Shown: one piece after another, positions 23,369 to 31,576 of the stretch
Numbering within the stretch: position 1 is the stretch's first letter
Layout of the letters: the number at the start of each line of letters is the position of its first letter
DNA from: Anaerolineae bacterium
Lineage (GTDB): Bacteria > Chloroflexota > Anaerolineae > Caldilineales > Caldilineaceae
Reading direction: 5' to 3'
Length of the DNA stretch: 64,000 nt
Assembly (NCBI GenBank): GCA_030432295.1
Contig: JAUIHI010000010.1
Location: forward strand, 62,001-126,000
Notes under the pieces: model-generated
The model's database searches: none
What the model was told of the DNA's origin: nothing
Seen by the model: only the letters and a program-made list of their open reading frames with translations
Translations under genes and position numbers: made by a program

Positions 23369-23948
23369 TGATTCCCTTTCCGTCAAGGATGTGGGGTACA
23401 TATTTTTCAATCCGCGACACCCGGGTTTTGGATTGTTTGGCTTTGGAAAAATAGAGAAGATAGCCTCGCTGCCTTCCGGGCGTCAATGCCTCAAAGGCGT
23501 CTTGCAGGCCGGGGACTTCCTCCAGCTTGTCGATAAATTCTTCGGGAAACGGGAAATCTTCAGGCTGCTTGAACTCCACCTTCAAACCGGCTTTTTCCAC
23601 CCTCACGGCGTCAGCCACATAGGCTTTCAGCGCGGTTTCCAACTCCACAATTTCAGGCAGAGCGGTGAAGCGAATCTGGCGAGCCGACTGCACATTCTCC
23701 GTCTGCTGGACGAGAATCCCATTGGGGTCCTGCATCAGCGCACCCTTCATAAAGAGCAGCGCACAATATTCCTTGAATCCGTGCATCAGAACGATATTGT
23801 TGCCCTCCAATGTGTAACAGGGATGACCCCACTTCAGTTCTTCGGTCAGATCGCAGTCGAGAATAATCGTTCTCAATTTCTCGAATTCTGCCTGCCACTG
23901 GTCGGCCTTGCGAAAGTAGAAGTCAACCTTTGGATTCATTCCACTCAT
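23361..23948 (-). CDS. YdeI/OmdA-type protein (DUF1801 plus C-terminal domain)
   Basis: A 195-residue protein; ATG 23948 overlaps the stop of the upstream DUF1801 gene (ATGA). The DUF1801 domain spans about 5-115 ([53 protein letters not shown]). The bacteriocin-protection-like C-terminal domain has [46 protein letters not shown], its diagnostic pattern. Family function is unclear. The overlap with a second DUF1801 gene suggests that the two act together or arose by duplication. Confidence 0.9.
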   Translation of the reverse strand: MSGMNPKVDFYFRKADQWQAEFEKLRTIILDCDLTEELKWGHPCYTLEGNNIVLMHGFKEYCALLFMKGALMQDPNGILVQQTENVQSARQIRFTALPEIVELETALKAYVADAVRVEKAGLKVEFKQPEDFPFPEEFIDKLEEVPGLQDAFEALTPGRQRGYLLYFSKAKQSKTRVSRIEKYVPHILDGKGIND

Positions 23949-24412
23949 TCGCCCACCGCCTTCTGCACGAGGGCTGCAATTTGCGCCTCTGCGGCCGCGT
24001 TCAACTCCACCAGCGCGTAGGCGGTCGGCCACATCGCGCCGTCGTCCAGCTTCGCATCGTGCTGGAAGCCGAGGGTCGCGTATCTCGTGTTGAACTTGCT
24101 CGCAGCCTGAAAGAAGCAGATGACCTTGCCGTCCTGGTTGGCATAGGCGGGCATTCCATACCAGGTTTTTGGGAAAAGGTCTGGCGCGCTGGCTTTGATG
24201 AGCGCGTGCAGGCGGGTGGCCATAGAACGCTCTGTCTCTGGCATCTCGGCGATTTTCTCCATCAAATCATTTTCCCCAGCCGCCCTGTTTTTCTTTGCGC
24301 GCTCTTCGGCCTTCAGTTCCTTGGCGCGCTCCTTCATCGCGGCTTTTTCCTCTGCCGTGAATCCGGCGGATTTCTGCGTAGCCTTCTTTGTGGTGCTTTT
24401 GCCTCCGCTCAT
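23945..24412 (-). CDS. DUF1801 domain protein
   Basis: A 155-residue protein. A long charged helix (about 18-50, [24 protein letters not shown]) precedes the DUF1801 fold ([41 protein letters not shown], then [22 protein letters not shown]). The family has a ferrochelatase-like or YdhG fold and no known reaction. It is the first gene of the minus-strand run 24412 to 22253, with ATGA overlap to the YdeI-like gene. Confidence 0.9.
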   Translation of the reverse strand: MSGGKSTTKKATQKSAGFTAEEKAAMKERAKELKAEERAKKNRAAGENDLMEKIAEMPETERSMATRLHALIKASAPDLFPKTWYGMPAYANQDGKVICFFQAASKFNTRYATLGFQHDAKLDDGAMWPTAYALVELNAAAEAQIAALVQKAVGE

Positions 24413-24972
24413 TGCGATCTCCTCCTATTGTGGCATACATATGTGGGGCGCAAGACAATCGGGTGAAAATTGTAGCACATATGTTCGTGCGTTTCAACAT
24501 CCCCAAATCACAACCCCAGGGCAATCGCGAGTTGGGGAGTAAGGGAGTGAATCCGCCGATTGAGTAGGCGATAAGGCTATTTTCCCTGAGAACTCAGGTC
24601 CCATCGCCGTATCGAAATCCAGGATTTGCGACCGTTCGGCCCGACTGGGCTTCGATACACCGCCTGAAGGCGGCACTCAGCCGGCGTCGGTCCTCACTAC
24701 CACCTACTCGCGATTACCCTGATCACAACCCGTGCCCGTCGGTCGCCTGCCTACGGCCCACTGCCCAGAGGCCCCAATCCCGCTGTGTGCATTCTGCCCT
24801 CGTTTGCATTATCATACAGGACAACCCGCATAAATGGCGAAGGGGGAGAGAGCTAACAGCTTCCATCTGCCACGACAGGTAGAATAAATCGGTTATTCCG
24901 CCCACCAATTTGCCTGCCAGTCTATACAACCCCACATACGACTGTCACTTTCGGAATTTGGAGGTCAAGTCC
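24413..24972. repeat. 560-bp divergent gap with TTGAGTAG-family palindrome
   Basis: The gap separates divergent genes, so promoters lie here. From about 24557 to 24695 runs a composite inverted repeat with the words GATTGAGTAG, GTATCGAAAT, GCTTCGATAC and CAGCCGGCG, bracketed by AATCGCGAG and CTCGCGATTA. The rest shows no gene. Confidence 0.6.
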
Positions 24973-26040
24973 ATGTCCAAAATGGGTCCCATCGTACTAT
25001 TTGGCTCTGGGGAGACCGCGCCTCGGGTGCAGCGGATTCACCGCAGGGCTATGGAGCAACTTTCCTCGCCTGTGCGGGCGGCTATTGTGGAGACGCCAGC
25101 CGGTTTTGAGCCAAATTCCGAGGCAGTTGCCCGCAAGATCGCCGACTATCTGGAACACCGCCTGCGCAACTTTCAGCCCCAGATTACACTTGTCCCGGCC
25201 CGCCAGCGCACCACCGCCTTTGACCCGGACGACCCGGCGATAGCCGCGCCTCTCTTTCTGGCCAACTATCTCTTTATGGGGCCGGGCAGCCCCACCTATG
25301 CAGTGCGCCAGTTGCGAGACAGCTTCACCTGGCATGCCTTGCAGTTGCAACACCGGCGGGGCGCGGCCCTCTGTTTTTCCAGCGCCTCCACTCTGGCCAT
25401 CAGCCGCCATACCATTCCTGTCTACGAAATCTACAAAGTGGGCGAAGATCTGCACTGGAAAGAGGGGTTGGACTTCTTTGGGGCGTTTGGGCTGCGGTTG
25501 GTGGTCGTGCCCCATTGGAATAACAGCGACGGCGGCGCAGAGTTGGACACAAGCCACTGTTACATCGGCACAGCCCGCTACGACCGCCTGGTGGCTATGC
25601 TGCCCGAAAGGGGCGTGACGATCCTGGGCATCGATGAAAATACGGGGCTGGTCATTCGGCCTGACGAGGCCATCTGCGAAGTCATCGGTGCTGGGAGGGT
25701 GACAGTCATCCGTGATGGAAATGTGCAGCAGTTTAGGGCAAAGTGCGAGTTTTCTGCCCATGAATTGGGCGACTGGCGTCTGCCCTCATCGAGCCTGGGC
25801 ATCCCTCAGGCTGTTATGGCGGCAGCAGAAGCGGCAGCCAAGCAAGCCGCGTTGAATGCGTCAGGAGACGCTGGCGAGCAGAATGTTCCCGACGACCTGC
25901 GCCGGTTGGCCCAGAGCCGGGAAGAAGCACGCCAGCAGCGCGACTGGCAAAAAGCGGACCAGATACGGGACCAGATTTTGGACCGCGGCTGGCAGATCAT
26001 CGACACACCCGAAGGTCCAGTTCTTGAACCGGCAAAGTGA
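24973..26040 (+). CDS. Peptidase S51-like (class I GATase fold) protein with CysRS-like C-terminal tail
   Basis: A 355-residue protein from ATG 24973 (GGAGG site). The N-terminal domain (about 1-230) begins MGPIVLFGSGET and has the ETPAGFEPNS and LANYLFMGPGSPTYAVRQL motifs, with a putative nucleophile elbow ALCFSSAST, a pattern of the cyanophycinase/peptidase S51 superfamily. The last 60 residues (RRLAQSREEARQQRDWQKADQIRDQILDRGWQIIDTPEGP) copy the C-terminal helix and strand of cysteinyl-tRNA synthetase; there is no synthetase catalytic domain, so the common label cysteinyl-tRNA synthetase would be wrong. It is 8 bp upstream of the hydrolase gene. Confidence 0.8.
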   Translation: MSKMGPIVLFGSGETAPRVQRIHRRAMEQLSSPVRAAIVETPAGFEPNSEAVARKIADYLEHRLRNFQPQITLVPARQRTTAFDPDDPAIAAPLFLANYLFMGPGSPTYAVRQLRDSFTWHALQLQHRRGAALCFSSASTLAISRHTIPVYEIYKVGEDLHWKEGLDFFGAFGLRLVVVPHWNNSDGGAELDTSHCYIGTARYDRLVAMLPERGVTILGIDENTGLVIRPDEAICEVIGAGRVTVIRDGNVQQFRAKCEFSAHELGDWRLPSSSLGIPQAVMAAAEAAAKQAALNASGDAGEQNVPDDLRRLAQSREEARQQRDWQKADQIRDQILDRGWQIIDTPEGPVLEPAK

Positions 26041-26047
26041 GAACTCT

Positions 26048-26920
26048 ATGTCCCCAGAGAAGCATATCCCCCAGGATATAAATGTGCCCGTGGCCGAAGA
26101 CCTCTCCCTGCACGTGCGCCAGTGGGAAGGGGCCGATCCGGCTTTTGTCCTCGTCCACGGCCTCGCCAGCAACTGTCGCACCTGGGACGGGGTAGCCGAA
26201 ATTTTGTCGGCCGCGGGACATCGGGTTGTCAGTGTGGACCAGCGGGGCCACGGGCTGAGCGACAAGCCCGCAGGTGGCTACGATTTTCCCACAGTCACCG
26301 CCGATCTGGCGGCCCTGCTCGATGTTTTGGGGCTGGCGCGCCCCATCCTCGTGGGCCAATCCTGGGGTGGAAATGTCGTCATGGCCTTTGCCGCCCGCTA
26401 TCCTGGGCGCAGCCGGGGCATTGCTTTCGTCGATGGCGGCTTTCTGGATATTCAATCCCGCCCCAACAGCAGTTGGGAAACCGTCTCCCAGGAGCTACGG
26501 CCCCCATCCCTGGCGGGTATGCTCCTCACCGATCTGCGCGGGCGTATGCGTTTCCATCACCCCGACTGGACGGAGAGTGCCATTGAGGGGGCGCTGGGCA
26601 ACTTTCAGACATTCGACGACGGCACTGTCCGGCCCTGGCTGGATTTGGATCGCCACATGCAGATTCTGCGTGCCCTGTGGGAGCAGCGCCCTGGGGAACT
26701 CTACCCACACGTCAAGGAGCCGGTCCTGATCTGCCCGGCTATCAGCGCCGACAATCCAGAGCGAAGTGCCCTCAAACGCGCCGAAGTGGCCGCGGCAGAG
26801 GCCGGGCTGGGCCAGGTCTCGGTCCGCTGGTTCCCCGATACCGACCACGACATCCACCTGCATCGCCCAGCGGCGCTGGCAGAGAGCTTTCTGGCCGCGC
26901 TTCAGACCGGGATTTGGTAG
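26048..26920 (+). CDS. Alpha/beta-fold hydrolase
   Basis: A 290-residue protein. The oxyanion segment is VLVHGLASNCRTWDGVA, followed by VVSVDQRGHGLSDKP; the nucleophile elbow is GQSWGG and the catalytic His lies in DTDHDIHLHRP near the C-terminus. A lid region with FHHPDWTESAIEGALGN sits between. This is the epoxide hydrolase/lactonase/esterase-like superfamily, and the substrate cannot be told. It starts 8 bp after the S51-like gene and is probably cotranscribed; it ends convergently with the next gene. Confidence 0.9.
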   Translation: MSPEKHIPQDINVPVAEDLSLHVRQWEGADPAFVLVHGLASNCRTWDGVAEILSAAGHRVVSVDQRGHGLSDKPAGGYDFPTVTADLAALLDVLGLARPILVGQSWGGNVVMAFAARYPGRSRGIAFVDGGFLDIQSRPNSSWETVSQELRPPSLAGMLLTDLRGRMRFHHPDWTESAIEGALGNFQTFDDGTVRPWLDLDRHMQILRALWEQRPGELYPHVKEPVLICPAISADNPERSALKRAEVAAAEAGLGQVSVRWFPDTDHDIHLHRPAALAESFLAALQTGIW

Positions 26921-26962
26921 AGGAAGCCGCCCCTGTCGGCACGGGGGCAACCCGGCAATCAA

Positions 26963-27649
26963 TCAGACTTCCTCGATCCACGGAAAGCCATCCGGGTTGG
27001 CGTGTGCCCGCTGCCGTAGGAGTTGGTCGTCGTGGCCCCGCATCTGGTCAAGAAATGGAAAATCAGCCGGAGCCACGCTGAGCTTCGCCAGGGGTGTGAC
27101 CGGCTTGCGACTGGCCCATTGCATGCCGTGAATGAGTCTGTTGCCGGATGCGCCCGGTGTTTCTTGTTCGAAGGTCGTGCGCGGCAGAATATAGATTGTT
27201 CCTGTGCGCCAGGGCCGATGCAACAGGGCGGTCTGGCTGATGGAGAAGAAGTAGAATGGCTCGCCTGGCTCTCCCGGCGGTGTGGACAGCCGGATACAGG
27301 CGTTGTTCAACATCATTGGGTATTGGTCGCGGTCGAGAATGGCATAATAGATGGGCCAGATGCCATCCGACGCGGCGTAGACCGCAGCGCGATTGCCAAA
27401 TGCCATAATATCCACCGCCTGTCGCGGCTCGAAAACGGGTATATTTGGATTGCCAGACCCATGCATCAGGATGGGCTTGTTGTCGGCCAGGTAGCAGAGG
27501 AATTGCCACCGGGCTATGGGCAGGGAATAGGATATCTCACCCGCTTCAGGAGCCGATGTAATCTCTGTCCACAGAGCCTCATAGGCTGCGACGGTCGCAG
27601 CATCTAACTGGAGCGGCGGCCGCGGGAGATAGTAAGCAGGCAGTTGCAT
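26963..27649 (-). CDS. Hypothetical protein, NAD/ART-like beta-rich family
   Basis: A 228-residue protein with an AGGAG site before ATG 27649. Visible motifs are RWQFLCYLADNKPILMHGSGNPNIPVFEPRQAVD, FGNRAAVYAASDGIWPIYYAILDRD and GTIYILPRTTFEQE. These recur in an uncharacterised bacterial family that I can recognise but not name; the LMHGSG and AVYAASDG pattern recalls ADP-ribosyl-transferase-like folds, without proof. Cytoplasmic, no membrane segment. It is convergent with the hydrolase gene and 29 bp downstream of the membrane-sensor gene's stop. Confidence 0.7.
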   Translation of the reverse strand: MQLPAYYLPRPPLQLDAATVAAYEALWTEITSAPEAGEISYSLPIARWQFLCYLADNKPILMHGSGNPNIPVFEPRQAVDIMAFGNRAAVYAASDGIWPIYYAILDRDQYPMMLNNACIRLSTPPGEPGEPFYFFSISQTALLHRPWRTGTIYILPRTTFEQETPGASGNRLIHGMQWASRKPVTPLAKLSVAPADFPFLDQMRGHDDQLLRQRAHANPDGFPWIEEV

Positions 27650-27677
27650 AGGGGTCTCCTCGTATATATGGATTCGT

Positions 27678-29255
27678 TTATGTGGATTCGTTCAGTGCCA
27701 GCGCATGGACCCGCATCTGTTCCATCCCATTGCGCTCGGCAATGTGCGGGTCTGGCAGATACGTGAGACCGTTTACAGGCCCTGTTTTTCCGATGGCGGG
27801 ATCGGTCAGACGCAGCACCTGGGCCACCCGGTCAATGGTGCAGCGCAGGGCCTGCCGTTCGCGTATGTTATAGACCGTCCCGTCCTCCTGGCGGCCCAGG
27901 AAGAGAAAACCGATGGTTTCACCCTCTTTCTCTTTGAGCGGCAACTGAATGGCGCTGTTTTCATCCTGCCACTCTGGAGTGGCAAAGACAAGCTGCAACA
28001 CGCCGTGGCGACACAGATAGACCGCGCCACCCCTGGCCCCGTAGGCCAGAATCGCACTCTCCACCAGACGTCGGGAGATTTTGAGCGGATCGATCACATC
28101 GGCCACCTGTTGCACCTGGGCATCGAAGGCCAGCAATTGTTTCATCGGGTCCGGCTTCTCTTTGAACTGCTTGTCTACAAAGCTCTGCAGGCTGCTCTTC
28201 AACGGCGTGTAGGTCACCGTCAAAATGAATCCGGTTAGTACCACCGCGGCGTCGGACTTCTGACCGGTGACGCCCACAAACAATTTCTGTGAAAGAGTCA
28301 TCACCACAGAATAGAGACCGGCCAAAAGAGTTGTCAGCGGCACATAGACAAGGGTGCGGTTGAGGAACAGATTGATGTCCCACAGCCGGTAGCGCAGGAT
28401 GGAGGCCGCGATGGTGACGGGCACAAGCATCAGCGAGAGCGCTTCCACCAGAGTCGTCAGCAGATGGGGCAGGGTCCCCGCCATTTCCATGGCCGGGAAC
28501 CAGATGGAACCGCTAAAGCCGACCACACAGATCACCAGCACCAGTTGCAGCAGGCCAATCGTCACCCAGCGGGATTGGAGCCGTTGGATAGGCGAGGAAG
28601 CGCGCCGGTAACGATATATCTGCAAACCCGCGCAGGCGACCAGCAGAAAGACAAAAATCAGCCCCAGGAGCAAAGCCCCCGGCGCGTCCATATCCCATTC
28701 CGGATTGACCAGCGCATAGTAGGGAATAATGATGACCGCCCACAGCCCGACAGGCCAGCGCGTCCAGCGGGGCACGAAGCGGCCATCGGGAAAGGTGCAG
28801 CAGACGACCAGAAAGAGGACATACCCGACGACGGACATCAGATCGACGAGGATTCGGCCCGCGGGGTGAAGCTCGCGCAGGGCCTCCATAAAATCGGTCA
28901 TAAAAACGCCGACGAGCAGCAGTGTCAGAGAGACAAGCAGCGCGCCCCTATCCCGCGGGCGGGCCCAAAAGATGAGCGCGGCCACGCCCAGATAGATCAG
29001 CGCGATTGCCACCACCAGTGCGGTGTTGTAGGCCGCGTAGAAGTGGGCCGACAGCCCCAGGGCTTCCAGCGCGGCCACGCCCTGTGGCGTCAGCCGGTCT
29101 ACACTGCACACTTCCTCCACGCAAACGGTTACCAGGCGGGTGTATCCGTTCCAGGAGCCGCTGATCAGTGCGTTGATCGCCAGCAGCGCCGACAGATACC
29201 AGAAGATCCGCAAGGCTGGTATCCAGCGCTGGCTGGGCGGGGAAACACTTTTCAT
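27678..29255 (-). CDS. Membrane sensory protein with GAF-like C-terminus, no kinase domain
   Basis: A 525-residue protein with a GGAGGGAAAAGAGG leader before the ATG. Residues about 10-330 contain nine or ten hydrophobic segments, including LIYLGVAALIFWARPRDRGALLVSL and ILRYRLWDINLFLNRTLVYV. The latter pattern is common to 7TM-type bacterial sensor kinases (ComP-like). After about 370 comes a GAF-like domain (SRRLVESAILAYGARGGAVYLCRHGVLQLVFA ... IGFLFLGRQEDG). The protein ends there, without HisKA or ATPase domains. It may feed a separate kinase or regulator; none is adjacent. Confidence 0.78.
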   Translation of the reverse strand: MKSVSPPSQRWIPALRIFWYLSALLAINALISGSWNGYTRLVTVCVEEVCSVDRLTPQGVAALEALGLSAHFYAAYNTALVVAIALIYLGVAALIFWARPRDRGALLVSLTLLLVGVFMTDFMEALRELHPAGRILVDLMSVVGYVLFLVVCCTFPDGRFVPRWTRWPVGLWAVIIIPYYALVNPEWDMDAPGALLLGLIFVFLLVACAGLQIYRYRRASSPIQRLQSRWVTIGLLQLVLVICVVGFSGSIWFPAMEMAGTLPHLLTTLVEALSLMLVPVTIAASILRYRLWDINLFLNRTLVYVPLTTLLAGLYSVVMTLSQKLFVGVTGQKSDAAVVLTGFILTVTYTPLKSSLQSFVDKQFKEKPDPMKQLLAFDAQVQQVADVIDPLKISRRLVESAILAYGARGGAVYLCRHGVLQLVFATPEWQDENSAIQLPLKEKEGETIGFLFLGRQEDGTVYNIRERQALRCTIDRVAQVLRLTDPAIGKTGPVNGLTYLPDPHIAERNGMEQMRVHALALNEST

Positions 29256-29468
29256 CCTCTTTTCCCTCCTCTGCTGTCACCGGGACAGAGCCCTTTGCCC
29301 TGGGCCGAAGCAACTGCCCCAGGGCGTACCACTGCGCCGCTGGCTGTACAATAGCAGGCAAAGAGTTTGGCAAGCGTTTCACCGCCCGTTTGGTTTGTGT
29401 GGTGTCATAGGAACTGGCTGGAATTGGGATTAGACAATCGGAAGAAATGGGAGGACGTGAGGGAGGCA

Positions 29469-29605
29469 GTGGGTCTTCACCCTGCCCAGGGAGAGGGCCG
29501 TGCCCCGGTGAATGCACTGTTCGCGCAGGGCGTGGGGTGCGCCGCCGGCAGTCGCGCCAGATGATTGGGTGTTTGTCGAGGAGTTTGGTGGGGGTGGGGG
29601 TGGCG
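29469..29605 (-). pseudogene. Decayed fragment of a Rieske oxygenase gene
   Basis: About 135 bp closely resemble 19014-19138 within the intact Rieske gene, in the same orientation, including the segment encoding CIHRGTALSLG. Upstream and downstream the similarity stops, and the residual reading frame shifts around the GGG/CCC runs. Only part of the Rieske [2Fe-2S] segment remains, so it cannot be functional. It lies in the 29256-29707 gap between the membrane sensor and the AT-rich ATPase, at the edge of a possible insertion. Confidence 0.75.
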
Positions 29606-29650
29606 GGGAAGTACAGTGTAGTTGTGTGGAGTATCCCTTACTTCTACAAT

Positions 29651-29684
29651 GCAATGGCCTATCTCACTGACGAAAGGCCATTGC
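29651..29684 (-). terminator. 10-bp hairpin after the AT-rich ATPase gene
   Basis: 29651-29660 pairs perfectly with 29675-29684 (14-nt loop), 24 nt past the stop of the ATPase gene on the minus strand. Position supports a terminator. Confidence 0.55.
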
Positions 29685-29707
29685 GCATCAACCATATTGC
29701 TTGCTTG

Positions 29708-31189
29708 TCATTTGTCGATATCTAAACCATTTCTTAGGGCATATCTAACTTTTGGGTCACGTATTTCATAGATAACCCCACCACCTGCCGATTTTTCATT
29801 TGTTTTCCTAATCAATCCCATGTTTTCCATGGCAACCACATAGTTATTTGTTGAGCCACCGGTTTGTGCATAATTACTGAGTTTGTCTTTTGTGAATTTC
29901 ACATCATCGAGCTTGAGCAAGTGCTTTATGTAAGAATAAATATCCATAGTGTTTGCTCTGGCGTTAGATTTTCGTGGATAGTACTCGTAATAATTAAAGT
30001 TAGTAACGAACTCCCGAATTCCATTTTCTATGGCTTGATAAGTAATTTTTTTCTCTGAGTCTGCTTCGAATTGTAACTTAATGCTCTTGTCCAATAGATG
30101 CCAAAGATCTCTTGGATTCTCATTACTCATGTCATATAAAGACAATATCTCTTGCGCACATTCGGGCTCAAATATATCTTCAATGCTACTAATTCTGTTT
30201 TGTGAATAGACTTTGATCCTTTTGTTTGCAGCCTCTTTTAAACTTTGGTGATCCCAGCTAAGAGGTTGCAAAATCAGTTTTTGTGTTCGTATATTTGACT
30301 TAACAAAATTAAACGGCGTAGTCCAAGCAAACAACATAATTTTAAAATTATCATTGATCATGACCTTATTATTCGATGCAATTCCTTCGATAAACTTAGA
30401 GATCAAATCAGCATCATTATTAAATCTTGGGTCCTCATCTATTTTATCTATGATAATAACGATATCATTGATATCAGATTTTAGTATTAGCTTACTAAGC
30501 TTGTTTAGATAAAAATAACCTTTTTCATCGACTGTAAAGCTTTCATCGACCTCAGATTCAATACGTCCGAAATATTCCGAATCACCTAAATCAATCTCAG
30601 GAAGAGATGAAAAGTGCTTTGTTAGTGCATCACTAGTTACTTTGGTTGCAGCTTTTAGACCGTAATTGAGAGCTACCCTAATAAAATTATAGAGTCCGAT
30701 GGCGATTTTTTTGAATCGACTATTTTGTATATCCTTAATTTTTTCCGTCAACAAAGCCTTACTTGAAGCTCGCACAAACGTGTGCAAATACATTGACAAA
30801 TCTACTCGCTCTTCTTTTGAATACGTCCAAAACTTATTAGGCGTTGAGCTCATCCTTGCAAAAAAGGCACCAGCGATAGCTTCTGTCAAAAATTTATACA
30901 GGTTTTCTGGATCAAATTGCTGTTCAAGATTGGAAAACTCATCTATTTTCACTAGCAAAATGTCATCTGTCTCCATGCTTCTACAGACATCCAAGTTAAG
31001 GGCAGTTTTTCCTGTCCCTCTCTCCCCGGTAATGATGACAGAGCTATTAGTTAACCCCTCCCTAATAATAGAATAGTTTTGTGGTTTTTTGTATATACTT
31101 TCACCTTTATCAGTCTCACCTTCTGAGTTGTAAATTGAAAAAGGATAGCTCTCAAAACCTAAAAATTTGTAGTATGCTTCAAAGTCCAA
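29708..31189 (-). CDS. AT-rich P-loop ATPase with C-terminal winged-helix-like region
   Basis: A 493-residue protein starting at TTG 31189 (AGGAA site 7 nt before). Walker A is GERGTGKT at 55-62, Walker B is IVIIIDKIDE at 243-252, and a sensor-like segment FKIMLFAWTTPFNF follows. The start FYPFSIY-type region and the wHTH-like end (about 420-485, SNYAQTGGSTNNYVVAMENMGLIRK) suggest an AAA/STAND-type ATPase resembling Sll1717-family or ORC/Cdc6-like proteins. Codon use is strongly AT-rich, unlike all neighbours, indicating recent transfer. Such single ATPases are often defence or conflict genes, but no partner gene is present. Function is unknown. Confidence 0.75.
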   Translation of the reverse strand: MDFEAYYKFLGFESYPFSIYNSEGETDKGESIYKKPQNYSIIREGLTNSSVIITGERGTGKTALNLDVCRSMETDDILLVKIDEFSNLEQQFDPENLYKFLTEAIAGAFFARMSSTPNKFWTYSKEERVDLSMYLHTFVRASSKALLTEKIKDIQNSRFKKIAIGLYNFIRVALNYGLKAATKVTSDALTKHFSSLPEIDLGDSEYFGRIESEVDESFTVDEKGYFYLNKLSKLILKSDINDIVIIIDKIDEDPRFNNDADLISKFIEGIASNNKVMINDNFKIMLFAWTTPFNFVKSNIRTQKLILQPLSWDHQSLKEAANKRIKVYSQNRISSIEDIFEPECAQEILSLYDMSNENPRDLWHLLDKSIKLQFEADSEKKITYQAIENGIREFVTNFNYYEYYPRKSNARANTMDIYSYIKHLLKLDDVKFTKDKLSNYAQTGGSTNNYVVAMENMGLIRKTNEKSAGGGVIYEIRDPKVRYALRNGLDIDK

Positions 31190-31576
31190 TTGTGAGTTCC
31201 TATTATTATTGTTGGAAGTGGCCGACGCCCGAAGGGGGGAGATCGGTTACATTGCCATTTATTCTACGGTAAAGCTTACACTCCGTCAAACACACCCTCT
31301 CATCTGGACTAGAATTGATGACATGGTCAGCCGGAACATATGTGTCCTTCCCCCATTCCCCGCCACCTGACCAGCCCCAACGCCCCCCACGCGTGGGGCG
31401 AAGAATTCCCCTGCCGGGTCTATCCTAAATACGTAACAGACTGCGCGCCAGCGTGCGCGCGGACGGACAAGAGATGAACCGGATGTAAGCGGAGTGGCCC
31501 GCATACGGCGTCCGTATGCCCTATGCCCCATTCCGCACTCCGCATTCACAATTCCGCATTCCCTAAGGAGTCGAAG
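31190..31576. promoter_or_regulatory. Divergent region between ATPase and nifJ genes
   Basis: A 387-bp gap. The left third is AT-rich and belongs with the ATPase; the right part is GC-rich and ends with low-complexity words of the ATTCCGCA type (about 31525-31565) before the TAAGGAG site of nifJ. The composition break near 31210-31290 may mark the island edge. No gene is seen. Confidence 0.5.
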
